Origin: Achromobacter pulmonis
Lineage (GTDB): Bacteria; Pseudomonadota; Gammaproteobacteria; Burkholderiales; Burkholderiaceae_B
Assembly (NCBI RefSeq): GCF_002885955.2
Contig: NZ_POQS01000001.1
Location: 892,686-956,685, forward strand
Length of the DNA: 64,000 nucleotides
Reading direction: 5' to 3'
In this document: positions 43,282-53,655 of the stretch, piece by piece
Layout: each line of letters starts with the position of its first letter
Position numbering within the stretch: the stretch's first letter is position 1
Notes under the pieces: generated by a model
What the model was told of the DNA's origin: nothing
The model's input: the letters and a program-made list of their open reading frames with translations, nothing else
The model's database searches: none
Program-made: the position numbers and the translations under genes

Positions 43282-44250
43282 ATGAAACCATCCGCCGCCG
43301 CGCTCGGGCTGGCGCTCGGCCTGGGCGCGGCCCTGCTGGCCGCCGCCGCGCACGCCGCCTATCCCGACCGCCCCATCCGCATGGTCGTGCCCTTTCCGCC
43401 CGGCAGCATCACCGACGTGGTGGCCCGCAGCCTGGGCAAGGCCATGGCCGACGACCTCGGCCAGCCGGTGGTGGTGGAGAACAAGCCCGGCGCCAACGGC
43501 ATCATCGGCACGCACGACGTGGCCAAGGCCAAGCCCGACGGCTACACCCTGGTCGTGGTGGGCGTCTCCACCGCGGCCAGCGGCGTGAGCCTGTTCAAGG
43601 ACCTGCCCTACGATCCCGCCGCCGACCTGGCTCCCATCGGCGCGGTGGCCGAGACCCCTTACCTGCTGGTGGGTTCGCCGCGCATGCCGGGCACCAAGGT
43701 GTCCGACCTGTACGCCTACGGCGCCCGGCATCCGGGCAAGCTGACCTATGCCTATGGCTCGGGCAGCGCGCAGGTGTTCGGCGCCAAGCTGGCGGCCATG
43801 GGCAACATCGACGTCACGCCGGTGCCGTACCGCGGCGGCCCCCAGGCGCTTACCGACGTCATCGGCGGCACCGTGGACCTGACCTTCACCGACCTGGCCA
43901 ACGGCCTGCAGCAGGCGCGCGCCGGCAAGGTCAAGCCCTACGGCGTCAGCACGCCCGAGCGCTTCGCGCTGGCGCCGGACATCCCCACGCTGAACGAAAC
44001 CGGCGCGCCCGGCTTCGACCTGACGGTGTGGTTCGGCCTCATGGGTCCGGCCGGCCTGCCCGCGCCGGTGCTCGACCGCCTGTCGCAATCGCTGGGCCAG
44101 GCGCTGGCCAACGAGGAACTGAAGCAGACCTACGCGCGCCAGGGCCTGACCGTCAAGCGGCAAAGCCCCGCCGAGTTCGGCGGCTTCGTGCGCGCCGAAA
44201 TCGGCAAATGGGCCGCCATCGTCAAGGAAACCGGCATTCCGCCGCAATGA
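43282..44250 (+). CDS. Bug-family tripartite tricarboxylate receptor
   Basis: A 322-residue exported receptor (signal cleavage near AAHAAYP) with YPDRPIRMVVPFPPGSITD, VVENKPGANGIIG and PYRGGPQALTDVIGG, the Bug hallmarks. It lies 42 bases after the dehydrogenase and its stop overlaps an in-frame ATG (44247) of the next gene. Ligand unknown. Confidence 0.92.
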   Translation: MKPSAAALGLALGLGAALLAAAAHAAYPDRPIRMVVPFPPGSITDVVARSLGKAMADDLGQPVVVENKPGANGIIGTHDVAKAKPDGYTLVVVGVSTAASGVSLFKDLPYDPAADLAPIGAVAETPYLLVGSPRMPGTKVSDLYAYGARHPGKLTYAYGSGSAQVFGAKLAAMGNIDVTPVPYRGGPQALTDVIGGTVDLTFTDLANGLQQARAGKVKPYGVSTPERFALAPDIPTLNETGAPGFDLTVWFGLMGPAGLPAPVLDRLSQSLGQALANEELKQTYARQGLTVKRQSPAEFGGFVRAEIGKWAAIVKETGIPPQ

Positions 44251-44282
44251 CCCCGTCTTTCGACTTTTCCAGGAACACTTCC

Positions 44283-44864
44283 ATGTCGCTGATCGATATC
44301 CGCAAACGCTGCCTCATCGTCGAGACCACGCTCCATGAAAACGGCCCGCCGCCCGCGCAGCCGCTCAAGCTCGCCGCGTCCTGCGCCGTCATCCGCAATC
44401 CCTACGCCGGCCGCTACGAGCCGGACCTCATGCCCTTCATGGCCGAGCTGCGCAGCCTGGGCACGCTGCTGGCGACCGAACTGGTGGAGACGCTGGGCGG
44501 CAAGGACAGGATCGAGGTCTACAGCAAGGCCGCCATCGTGGGCCTGGATGGCGAAATGGAACACGGCGCGGTCTGGCACGAAGCCGGCGGCTGGGCCATG
44601 CGCAGCGTGCTGGGCGAGCCCAAGGCCATGGTCCCGGCGGTCAAGGCCGTAGCCGTGGCCGGCTACCGCATGATGGTGCCGGTGCACTACATCCACGCCT
44701 CTTACGTGCGCAGCCATTTCAACAGCATCGAAATCGGCATCCAGGACGCGCCGCGCGCCAACGAGATCCTGTTCGCGCTGGTCATGGGCACGGGCGGGCG
44801 CGTGCATTCGCGGCTGGGCGGGCTGACCAAAGAAGCCGTCAAGGTGCACGACGGCCAGCGTTGA
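44283..44864 (+). CDS. DUF1185 'amino acid synthesis' family protein
   Basis: A 193-residue protein of the AA_synth (DUF1185) family, beginning IRKRCLIVETTLHENG and containing KAAIVGLDGEMEHGAVWHE and later HYIHASYVRSHFNSIEIGI. The biochemical function of the family is not established; members often sit in catabolic operons with Bug receptors. The ATG at 44283 has AGGAAC at good spacing; an alternative start at 44247 would overlap the Bug stop codon and add 12 residues. Confidence 0.8.
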   Translation: MSLIDIRKRCLIVETTLHENGPPPAQPLKLAASCAVIRNPYAGRYEPDLMPFMAELRSLGTLLATELVETLGGKDRIEVYSKAAIVGLDGEMEHGAVWHEAGGWAMRSVLGEPKAMVPAVKAVAVAGYRMMVPVHYIHASYVRSHFNSIEIGIQDAPRANEILFALVMGTGGRVHSRLGGLTKEAVKVHDGQR

Positions 44865-44870
44865 AGCCGG

Positions 44871-44894
44871 CGGCCACGCCCGCGGGCGTGGCCG
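44871..44894. terminator. Bidirectional terminator
   Basis: Near-perfect palindrome with a 10-base stem, CGGCCACGCC / GGCGTGGCCG, and a four-base loop, between the convergent DUF1185 and Bug genes. Confidence 0.6.
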
Positions 44895-44900
44895 GGGCGC

Positions 44901-45875
44901 TTACTGCTGCGGCACCTTCGCCTTGACGACGATGCGCTTCCACAGCGCGATCTCGTTTTCCTGGAAGGTGCGCATCTGCTGCGGACCGCCCGTCATGGGC
45001 GTGGCGCCCAGGCGTTCGTAGAAGCGCCGGGTCTCGTCCATTTTCGAGATTTGGGTGAACAGCTCCGCCAGCCTGGCGGTCTGCCCGGGCGGCGTCTTGG
45101 CGCTGACCATCGCGCCCACCCAGGTGTAGGCCTCGAAGCCCGGCAGCCCCGCTTCGCTTGCGGTCGGCACGTCGGGCGAGGTCGACACGCGCTTGTCCGA
45201 CGCGACGGCGACGGCCTTGACCCGTCCGTCCTTGGCCAGCTCCTGCACCGCCGTCACTTCGGCGAAGGTGTAGTCCACCGTGCCCGAGGCCACGGCGGTG
45301 ATGGCGTCGGCCGCGCCCTTGAACGGCACGTGCACGGCCTGGATGCCGGCGCTGTCGTTGAGCAGCTCGCCCATCAACTGGTAGCCGGCCGAGCCGGCGC
45401 CGAAGTTCACCTTGCCCGTATTGGCCTTGGCGTAGGCGATCAAGCCTTTCAGGTCGGCGTACGTCGCCTGCGGCTTGACGGCCAGCATGGCCGGCGAGCG
45501 CATCATCATGGTCAGCGGCGAGAAGTCGGCCACCGGGTCGTAGGGCAGCTGCTTGAACAGCGCGGCGTTCACGGCCAGCGTGGAATTGCTGCCGATGAAG
45601 ATGGTGTAGCCGTCGGCCGGCGCGGCCAGCACGTTCTTGACCGCGATGAAGCCGTTGGCCCCGGGGCGGTTCTCGACCACCACGGGCTGGCCGGTCAACT
45701 CCTGCAGCTGGCGCGCGAAATAGCGCGCCGAGGTGTCGGTTCCGCTGCCGGGACCGAACGGCACCACGAATTTCAGCGGACGGGAAGGAAAGGTCTCGGC
45801 GTGCGCCGCGGGCAGCGCGGCCAGCAGGCAGCCGCCGATGGCGGCCGCCATCAATTGTCTTCTGTAGGTTCGCAC
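44901..45875 (-). CDS. Bug-family tripartite tricarboxylate receptor
   Basis: A 324-residue exported receptor with signal cleavage near AAHAET and the motifs FPSRPLKFVVPFGPGSGTD, VVENRPGANGFIA and VPFKGAADAITAV. It is a third Bug protein and is transcribed in the same direction as the GntR gene 107 bases upstream, so it may be under that regulator. In the gap the repeat GGTC-N7-GACC (about 45886-45915) is present but does not match the FadR-like box spacing. Confidence 0.92.
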   Translation of the reverse strand: MRTYRRQLMAAAIGGCLLAALPAAHAETFPSRPLKFVVPFGPGSGTDTSARYFARQLQELTGQPVVVENRPGANGFIAVKNVLAAPADGYTIFIGSNSTLAVNAALFKQLPYDPVADFSPLTMMMRSPAMLAVKPQATYADLKGLIAYAKANTGKVNFGAGSAGYQLMGELLNDSAGIQAVHVPFKGAADAITAVASGTVDYTFAEVTAVQELAKDGRVKAVAVASDKRVSTSPDVPTASEAGLPGFEAYTWVGAMVSAKTPPGQTARLAELFTQISKMDETRRFYERLGATPMTGGPQQMRTFQENEIALWKRIVVKAKVPQQ

Positions 45876-45982
45876 CTGTGTCTCCTGGTCTGGTCTAGTT
45901 CTGACCTGACTCTAGAGGGCCGGCGCGCTTCGTGTCCAATATTAAGAATTTGCCTGCTGATATCGACTGCGTATCAAGGGGT

Positions 45983-46672
45983 TCAAGCGCCGGGGATCGT
46001 CAGCGACAGCCCGGCGCGGTCGGCCACGTTGCAGATATGGGCCCGCATCGCGCGGCGCGCGGCCTCGGGCGAGCCGGTGGCCAGCGCCTGGATGATCTCG
46101 GCGTGTTCGCGTATCGGCTCGCGCACGCGGGCCGGGTCGGCGAAGGCGACCTGGCGGCTGCCGTCGACCACGTCGGCGATGCTTTCGGCCAGGTCCAGCA
46201 GCATGGGGCTGCCGGCGATCTCGAACAGGCAGGCATGGAAGGCATGGTCGCCCTCGGACATCGTGACCAGGTCGCCGGCGTCGGCGGCCTGCTCCATCTG
46301 CGCGATGGTGGCGTGCAGGCGGCCCAGCCCGGCCTGGGTGACCACGCTGGCGGCCAGCCCCGCGGCCAGTTCTTCGAGCTGGTTGCGCACCAGGTAGACG
46401 TCGCGCAGCGCGTAGCGCCCCTGGAAGCGCCAGCGCCCGTAGGCGCTGCCCAGGCCTTTTTCGCCGGGCCGGGCGATGAAGACGCCGCGGCCGGCTTCGC
46501 TGCGCAGCAGGCCCAGGCCTTCCAGCATGGTGATGGCCTCGCGCAGCGAGGCGCGGCTCACGGCCAGCGACTCGGCCAGCTGGCGCTGGCCCGGCAGCTT
46601 GCCGGCCGCCGCCCATTCGCCGGCGCGGATGCGGGCCTGCAGCTGCTGGGCTATGTGTTCAACGGTATTCAT
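45983..46672 (-). CDS. GntR-family (FadR subfamily) regulator
   Basis: A 229-residue regulator with N-terminal wHTH (about 1-70, LPGQRQLAESLAVSRASLREAI) and an all-helical FadR-type FCD domain (about 85-220) that usually binds a metal and a carboxylate. The ATG at 46672 follows GAGGGAC. It is divergent from the amidase operon. Two sites matching the FadR-type pattern ACTGGTC-N-GACCRGT (46748 and 48391) flank the amidase and are its likely operators. Confidence 0.9.
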   Translation of the reverse strand: MNTVEHIAQQLQARIRAGEWAAAGKLPGQRQLAESLAVSRASLREAITMLEGLGLLRSEAGRGVFIARPGEKGLGSAYGRWRFQGRYALRDVYLVRNQLEELAAGLAASVVTQAGLGRLHATIAQMEQAADAGDLVTMSEGDHAFHACLFEIAGSPMLLDLAESIADVVDGSRQVAFADPARVREPIREHAEIIQALATGSPEAARRAMRAHICNVADRAGLSLTIPGA

Positions 46673-46747
46673 CGCGGCGTCCCTCGGTGCGCAGGCCGGC
46701 GCGTAGCGTCGTTGACAGCCCATACCTGCCTCGGCATTATGACACCC

Positions 46748-46764
46748 AACTGGTCTGACCGGTA
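46748..46764. promoter_or_regulatory. FadR-like operator before the amidase gene
   Basis: ACTGGTC-T-GACCGGT, with a single mismatch between the arms, in the divergent gap between the GntR gene and the amidase. It ends at the amidase ribosome binding site (AAGGA at about 46764-46768), so binding would block amidase expression. Confidence 0.7.
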
Positions 46765-46778
46765 AGGACAAGCACGAC

Positions 46779-48350
<1,572 letters not shown>

Positions 48351-48355
48351 ACGCG

Positions 48356-48375
48356 GCGCGGCCGGGCGGCCGCGC
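48356..48375 (+). terminator. Terminator after the amidase gene
   Basis: Perfect 8-base stem GCGCGGCC / GGCCGCGC with a four-base loop, five bases after the amidase stop. It precedes the second FadR-like box, separating the amidase and transporter units. Confidence 0.5.
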
Positions 48376-48390
48376 ATGCTGGTAAACACT

Positions 48391-48407
48391 AACTGGTCAG
48401 ACCAGTC
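48391..48407. promoter_or_regulatory. FadR-like operator before the ABC transporter genes
   Basis: Perfect palindrome ACTGGTC-A-GACCAGT at 48392-48406, preceded by A. It lies 100 bases upstream of the binding-protein gene and matches the box before the amidase at 46748-46764, indicating a second promoter under the same GntR regulator. Confidence 0.75.
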
Positions 48408-48506
48408 CGACAGGATTAAAAAACAAACGACGTTCCCGACCGCCGATCCCGTGCGTTTCGCGCGCACGCCGGCACCGCCGCAGCGCCTTCGCCTAAGGAA
48501 ACCACG

Positions 48507-49718
48507 ATGAAACTGCTTCGCTTCGCCGCAGCCGTATCCGCGGTCGTACTTGCCTCCTCCTCCGCCCTCGCCGCCGACCCCATCGTCATCGGCGTCAGCA
48601 TCGCGCAATCCCCGCCCGGCTCGGTGGTGCAAGGCACCCAGGTCAAGGACGGCGTCGAGATCATCACCAAGATGATCAACGACAAGGGCGGCGTGCTGGG
48701 CCGGCCGCTGAAGATCGTCTACGAAGACAACCAGGGCATCCCTGAAAAAGGCCGCGCCGCGGCCGAGAAACTCATCTCCCGCGACAAGGTCGTGGCCGTG
48801 ACCGGCGGCCACCAGAGCTCGGTCTGCCTGGCGGAAATCGAAGTGGCCCACCGCTACAAGGTGCCCTACGTCAATACCAACTGCTGGTCCGACGACGTGC
48901 GCGCCAAGGGCTACCCCGAGGTATTCAACCCGGCCAACTACAACACACGCGTCTCCAGCGCCATGGCCGACACCATCGCCGCGCTCAAGGTCAAGAGCGT
49001 GGTCGCCTTCGCCGAGAACACCGACTACGGCATCGGCCAGGCCAAGCTGCTGGGCGAATTCCTCAAGAAGGCCGCGCCCCAGACGCAATACAAGTACGTG
49101 GCGCTGGACCGCGCCGGCAAGGACTTCACGCCCGCGGTGCTGCCGCTGCGCGCCAGCCCGCCGGAACTGGTGGTCAACATCATGCTGCCGCCGGCCGCCT
49201 ACATCCTCATGAACCAGCTGTACGAACAGGGCGTGGCGCCCAGCGCCCACACCTGGTTCTACGACGGCGCCGGCATCGCCGACTACCCCGACTTCTGGAA
49301 CAACGTGAAGGAAGCCGGCAAGTACATGCTGGCCTTCGGCCTGTACCACCCGCAGATGCCCATGCCGCAGCTCGGCCTGGACGTGGGCGCCGCCTACCAG
49401 AAGCAGGCCAAGACCGAACCCAACCGCCTGATCTTCCAGGCCGCGGACTCGGTGCTGCTGATCGCCCGCGCCATCGAAGAGGCCAAGTCCACCGACAGCG
49501 CCGCCATCATCAAGACCCTGCAAGGCATGCAGTTCGAAGGCGTGCGCGGCAAGTTCGGCTTTTCGCAGCAGCCCGGCTACAGCTTCCAGCAATGGGTCGA
49601 CATCCCGTACGTCACCTATCAGCTGACCGAGGTCGGACAGCCGCTGAGCAAGACCACGCTGATCCAGGCTTCGGGCCAACCGCTGCAGATCGACAAGGCC
49701 GTCAAACCGGAAAAATGA
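48507..49718 (+). CDS. Branched-chain-type ABC transporter substrate-binding protein
   Basis: A 403-residue periplasmic binding protein (Peripla_BP_6 type) with a signal peptide (SSALAADP) and the core IVIGVSIAQSPPGSVVQGTQVKDGVE. It is the first gene of the LIV-type transporter. Its relatives bind amino acids, amides, urea or aromatic acids, so context (amidase and ureidoglycolate lyase) is the best guide to the ligand. It is followed by a strong hairpin and then the permease genes. Confidence 0.88.
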   Translation: MKLLRFAAAVSAVVLASSSALAADPIVIGVSIAQSPPGSVVQGTQVKDGVEIITKMINDKGGVLGRPLKIVYEDNQGIPEKGRAAAEKLISRDKVVAVTGGHQSSVCLAEIEVAHRYKVPYVNTNCWSDDVRAKGYPEVFNPANYNTRVSSAMADTIAALKVKSVVAFAENTDYGIGQAKLLGEFLKKAAPQTQYKYVALDRAGKDFTPAVLPLRASPPELVVNIMLPPAAYILMNQLYEQGVAPSAHTWFYDGAGIADYPDFWNNVKEAGKYMLAFGLYHPQMPMPQLGLDVGAAYQKQAKTEPNRLIFQAADSVLLIARAIEEAKSTDSAAIIKTLQGMQFEGVRGKFGFSQQPGYSFQQWVDIPYVTYQLTEVGQPLSKTTLIQASGQPLQIDKAVKPEK

Positions 49719-49727
49719 CTGCCCCCC

Positions 49728-49750
49728 GTGGAGGCGTTTTACGCCTCCAC
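49728..49750 (+). other. Intra-operon hairpin between binding protein and permease
   Basis: Perfect 9-base stem GTGGAGGCG / CGCCTCCAC with a five-base TTTTA loop, nine bases after the binding-protein stop. Such structures commonly protect the upstream message and lower permease expression relative to the binding protein. Confidence 0.65.
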
Positions 49751-49801
49751 TCCTGAACCGCTATGCGCGCCGGAAAATTCCCCGGCGCCGGGGAGCATCG
49801 A

Positions 49802-50692
49802 GTGCTGGCACTGGACCTGTTCGTCAACGGCCTGATCATCGGCCTGTACTACGCGCTGATGGCGGTCGGCCTGACCATGATCTTCGGCATCCTGAAGGTC
49901 GTGAACTTCGCCCACGGCGAGTTCTACATGATCGGCGCCTATACCTATACCCTGGTGTCGCTGGCGCTGGGCGTGCCGCCCTGGCTGGCGCTGCCGGTGG
50001 CCGCGGCCGCCGGCGCGCTGCTGGGCTGGGCCACCGAACGCTGGCTGATGCGCCCGCTCTACGCCGGCTACGGCTCCTGGGGCCTGATGAAGGACGAGTA
50101 CGCGGTGGTGGTCACCTTCGGCCTGTCGCTGCTGCTGATCAATCTGGTGGACAAAGTCGTGGGCCCCTACCCCATGCGCGGGCCGGCGCTGTCGGACGTG
50201 ACGCGCATGGCCGTCGGCCCCTTCATGATGAGCGGCCAGAAGCTGATCACGGCCGGGCTTTCCATCGTGCTGCTGGTCGGGCTGGCGCTGTTCATCAAGC
50301 GCTCGCTGTGGGGCCGGCAGGTCCAGGCGGTGGCGCAGAACCGGCTGGGCGCCTCCATCGCCGGCATCGACACCGCGCGCGCCAGCAGCATCATCTTCAT
50401 GGCCTCGGGCGTGCTCGCCGCGCTGGCCGGGGCGCTGCTGGCGCCGGTCATCAATCCGGCGCCGGACGTGGGCGCGTTCCCCGCCATCAAGTCCTACGTC
50501 ATCGTGGTGATCGGCGGCATGGGCTCGATTCCCGGCAGCATCCTGGCGGCGCTGGCCCTGGGCGTGCTGGAGAGCTTCGGCGCGGTCTATCTGTCCTACG
50601 ACTACCGCGACACCTTCGGGCTGGCGCTGCTGATCCTGATCCTGCTGTTCCGGCCGCGCGGCCTGTTCGGCGAACGCGCGCGGGAGGTCTGA
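49802..50692 (+). CDS. Branched-chain-type ABC transporter permease (LivH-like)
   Basis: A 296-residue permease of the BPD_transp_2 family with about eight hydrophobic segments, starting VLALDLFVNGLIIGLYYALMAVGL and containing the FAHGEFYMIGAY loop and a C-terminal GGMGSIPGSILAALALG cytoplasmic loop. The GTG at 49802, preceded by GGGGAG, is preferred over the ATG at 49763, which adds a polar 13-residue leader. It is two bases from the next permease. Confidence 0.88.
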   Translation: MLALDLFVNGLIIGLYYALMAVGLTMIFGILKVVNFAHGEFYMIGAYTYTLVSLALGVPPWLALPVAAAAGALLGWATERWLMRPLYAGYGSWGLMKDEYAVVVTFGLSLLLINLVDKVVGPYPMRGPALSDVTRMAVGPFMMSGQKLITAGLSIVLLVGLALFIKRSLWGRQVQAVAQNRLGASIAGIDTARASSIIFMASGVLAALAGALLAPVINPAPDVGAFPAIKSYVIVVIGGMGSIPGSILAALALGVLESFGAVYLSYDYRDTFGLALLILILLFRPRGLFGERAREV

Positions 50693-50694
50693 AC

Positions 50695-51663
50695 ATGGAA
50701 CCGCTGGCTCATCCCAATCTGCTGCGCAACAAGCTCAGCCAGGAAATACGCCTGTCGCTGGTGTTCCTGGCGGTGCTGGCGCTGCTGCCGCTGGGCGTGT
50801 CCTCGCCGTACTGGCTGGGCGTGCTCATCGTCAGCATGTATTTCGCCATGCTGGCCACGGGCTGGAACCTGCTGGCCGGCTACACCGGCCAGTTCTCGCT
50901 GGCGCCGGCGGCCTTCGCCATGCTGGGCGGCTACACCACCGGCCTGCTGGCCTACCACTGGCAGGCGCCGCTGTGGCTGGGGCTGCCGCTGTCGGCGGTG
51001 GTGCCGGGGCTGGTCGGGCTGGTGCTGGGCCGCATCGTGCTGCGGCTGTCGGGCCCCTACCTGGCGCTGACCACGCTGTCGTTCGCCGAGATCGCGCGCC
51101 TGGTGATCTACAACTCCATCGACTTCACCCGCGGCGACCAGGGGCTGAACGTGCCGGCGCTGATCCAAAGCCGGCTCGGCAACTATTACCTGTTCCTGGG
51201 CGTGCTGGCGGCGGTCACGCTGCTGGTGTTCCTGCTGCTGCGGGCGCGTCCGGGCCGTTTCCTGCAGGCGATCCGCGACGACGAGATCGGCGCGGCCAGC
51301 CGGGGCATAGACGTGGTGCGCTACAAGACCCTGGCCTTTCTGGTGAGCTGCGCGATCTGCGGCTTCGCCGGCGGCCTGTACGGCACGTTCGCGCAGCTGG
51401 TCAGCCCGGAGCTGGGCATCGTGGCGCAGACCGGCATCGTCATCGCCATGGTGGTGATAGGCGGCATGGGCACGCTGGTCGGCCCGCTGCTGGGCGCGGT
51501 GCTGGTGTACGTCGCCTCCGAACTGCTGCGCGACGCCGGCAATATCCAGATGATCGTGTTCGCGCTGCTGGTCATCGTGTTCGCGCGCTTCTTCCGCGAA
51601 GGACTGTGGGGCCTGGCGCGCCGGGCCGCGCTGCGCCGTTGCGCCAACGCCAAGGGGGCCTGA
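50695..51663 (+). CDS. Branched-chain-type ABC transporter permease (LivM-like)
   Basis: A 322-residue permease of the LivM type, with SPYWLGVLIVSMYFAMLATGWNLL, the AGYTGQFSLAPAAFAMLGGY segment and the GGMGTLVGPLLGAVLVY loop. It starts after a GGGAGG ribosome site and its stop overlaps the start of the ATPase gene by one base. Confidence 0.88.
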   Translation: MEPLAHPNLLRNKLSQEIRLSLVFLAVLALLPLGVSSPYWLGVLIVSMYFAMLATGWNLLAGYTGQFSLAPAAFAMLGGYTTGLLAYHWQAPLWLGLPLSAVVPGLVGLVLGRIVLRLSGPYLALTTLSFAEIARLVIYNSIDFTRGDQGLNVPALIQSRLGNYYLFLGVLAAVTLLVFLLLRARPGRFLQAIRDDEIGAASRGIDVVRYKTLAFLVSCAICGFAGGLYGTFAQLVSPELGIVAQTGIVIAMVVIGGMGTLVGPLLGAVLVYVASELLRDAGNIQMIVFALLVIVFARFFREGLWGLARRAALRRCANAKGA

Positions 51664-52400
51664 TGCCGCTGTTGCAGATATCCGGAATACGCAAGCGCTT
51701 CGGCGGCCTGCTCGCCGTCAACGGCGCGGGCATGGACGTGGCCGACGGCGAACTGCTGGGGCTGATCGGCCCCAACGGCTCGGGCAAGACCACCTTGCTG
51801 AACGTGCTGTCGGGCCACCTGGAGGCCGACGCCGGCGATGTCCGGCTGGACGGGCGCAGCGTGCTGGGCCTGGGGCCGACCCGCCTGACCCGGCTGGGCG
51901 TGCTGCGCATGTTCCAGATGACGCGGGTCTTCAACCGCGTGAGCGCCTACGACAACCTGGTGGTGTGCGGGCTGGCGCTGGGCCTGGACGAGGCCGGCGC
52001 CAGCCGGCGCGCGCTGGAACTGCTGGAGGAGCTGAAACTCGGCCACGTCATGCACCTGGACGCCGGGCAGCTGTCGGGCGGCCAGAAAAAGCTGCTGGAG
52101 TTCGGCGCGTGCTTCATGGTGCCGCCGCGCGTGGCGCTGCTCGACGAGCCCTTCGCCGCGGTGCATCCCGTCATGAAGGAAACCATGTCGGCGTTCATCC
52201 GTTGCCGCAACCAGGACGGCCAGACCTTCATCCTGGTCAGCCACGATATGCCGGTGGTGGTGGACCTGTGCCCGCGCTCGGTCTGCATGAACGCCGGCCG
52301 CGTGCTGGCCGACGGCCCGACCCAGCAGGTGCTGCGCGAGCCGGCCGTGATCGAGGCCTACCTCGGCGAAGCACAACACGAGGAGCGCGATCATGGCTGA
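51663..52400 (+). CDS. Branched-chain-type ABC transporter ATPase (LivG-like)
   Basis: A 245-residue ATPase with Walker A GPNGSGKTT, signature LSGGQKKLLEF and Walker B VALLDEPFAAVHP. The D-loop has VHP where most LivG proteins have LNP or LNH. It overlaps the next ATPase gene by eight bases. Confidence 0.88.
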   Translation: MPLLQISGIRKRFGGLLAVNGAGMDVADGELLGLIGPNGSGKTTLLNVLSGHLEADAGDVRLDGRSVLGLGPTRLTRLGVLRMFQMTRVFNRVSAYDNLVVCGLALGLDEAGASRRALELLEELKLGHVMHLDAGQLSGGQKKLLEFGACFMVPPRVALLDEPFAAVHPVMKETMSAFIRCRNQDGQTFILVSHDMPVVVDLCPRSVCMNAGRVLADGPTQQVLREPAVIEAYLGEAQHEERDHG

Positions 52401-53127
52401 CACGCTGCTGGCGATGGAGAACGTGACCGCCGGCTACCTCGGCGACATCGACGTGCTGCGCGGCGTTTCGCTGACGGTGCAGGCCGGCCGCATCAGCGGC
52501 CTGATCGGGCTGAACGGCGCCGGCAAGTCCACGCTCATGAAGGCCATCTGCGGCTTTCTGCCGCCCAAGTCCGGCCGCGTCACGCGCGCCGGCCGCGATA
52601 TTTCCGGGCAGGCGCCGCACCGCATGATCGACGACGGGCTCTGGTACATCCCGCAGGAATCCAGCCTGTTTCCCTACCTCACGGTGGAGGAGAACCTGCG
52701 CCTGCCGCTGGAAGGCCGTCGCAAGCGCTACGGCGACGTGCTGGAGGCGCGCTACGCCGACACGCTGGAGCGCTTTCCGGTGCTGAAGGAAAAGCTCAAG
52801 GACCAAGCCGGCAACCTGTCGGGCGGGCAGCAGAAATCGCTGGAATTCGCCAAGGCCTACATGGTGCAGCCGCAGGTCTGCCTGATCGACGAGCCCAGCA
52901 TCGGCCTGGCCCCGCGCGTGGCCGCCGAGGTGTTCCAGTGGATCCGCGCCTTCGCCGACGCGGGCATGGGGATTCTGCTGGTGGACCACAACGTGCGCCG
53001 CGTGGTGGCCATGTCCAATCACATCTACGTGCTGAGCCTGGGCGAGATCACCGCCTCCGGCTCGCCCGAGGATTTCGCCGGCGACCTGCACGAGCAGGTG
53101 CGCGAATGGCTGGGGATCAATTTCTGA
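52393..53127 (+). CDS. Branched-chain-type ABC transporter ATPase (LivF-like)
   Basis: A 244-residue ATPase with Walker A GLNGAGKST, signature LSGGQQKSLEF and Walker B VCLIDEPSIGLAP. Its stop codon overlaps the ureidoglycolate lyase start by one base (TGATG). Confidence 0.9.
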   Translation: MADTLLAMENVTAGYLGDIDVLRGVSLTVQAGRISGLIGLNGAGKSTLMKAICGFLPPKSGRVTRAGRDISGQAPHRMIDDGLWYIPQESSLFPYLTVEENLRLPLEGRRKRYGDVLEARYADTLERFPVLKEKLKDQAGNLSGGQQKSLEFAKAYMVQPQVCLIDEPSIGLAPRVAAEVFQWIRAFADAGMGILLVDHNVRRVVAMSNHIYVLSLGEITASGSPEDFAGDLHEQVREWLGINF

Positions 53128-53621
53128 TGGATACACGGACCTTGACGGCGCAGCCCCTCACGGCCGAGGCCTTCGCGCCCTATGGCGAAGTCGTCAGCAG
53201 CGCGGGGCGCGGCGGCCGCAGCATCAATGCCGGCACCTCGCTGCGGGTGGAGATGGACGAGCCCGACATCCTGGGCGACGGCGGCCGGCCGTCGCTGTCG
53301 GTGTTCCGCGCGCGCGCCATCGCCCTGCCCTTCGCCGCGCGCGAACTGGAACGCCACCGCCTGGGCAGCCAGACCTTCCTGCCCCTGGCCGCCGCGCCCT
53401 ATGTGGTGCTGGTGGCGCTGGGCGCGGACGCGCCCGACCCGGCCACCTTGCGCGCCTTTCTGGCCGCGCCCGGCGCCGGCGTAACCCTGCGCCGCGGCGT
53501 CTGGCATCACCCGTTGATGGCGCTGGCGGATGGGGATTTCGCGGTGCTGGAGCGCGCGGGCGCGCAGGTGGATTGCGAGGTGGCGCCGCTGCCGGGGGGG
53601 GATTGGGTGGTGCTTGCTTGA
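53127..53621 (+). CDS. allA: Ureidoglycolate lyase
   Basis: A 164-residue protein of the AllA family (PF04115 pattern): FAPYGEVV near the N-terminus, a central SVFRARAIALPFAARELERH, QTFLPLAA and a C-terminal GVWHHPLMAL. AllA splits ureidoglycolate to glyoxylate and urea, the last step of allantoin degradation. It is the last gene of the FadR-box-controlled transporter operon; the other allantoin genes (allantoinase, allC) are not adjacent, although an allantoate-amidohydrolase-like gene lies 4.6 kb downstream. Confidence 0.85.
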   Translation: MDTRTLTAQPLTAEAFAPYGEVVSSAGRGGRSINAGTSLRVEMDEPDILGDGGRPSLSVFRARAIALPFAARELERHRLGSQTFLPLAAAPYVVLVALGADAPDPATLRAFLAAPGAGVTLRRGVWHHPLMALADGDFAVLERAGAQVDCEVAPLPGGDWVVLA

Positions 53622-53655
53622 GGGGGTGTGGGGATGAATGGCGGCTTGCGCCGCC

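Noticed and set aside
45876-45982. Third FadR-like box between the GntR and Bug genes
   Set aside because: GGTC and GACC are present but separated by seven bases instead of one, so the spacing does not match the two good boxes.
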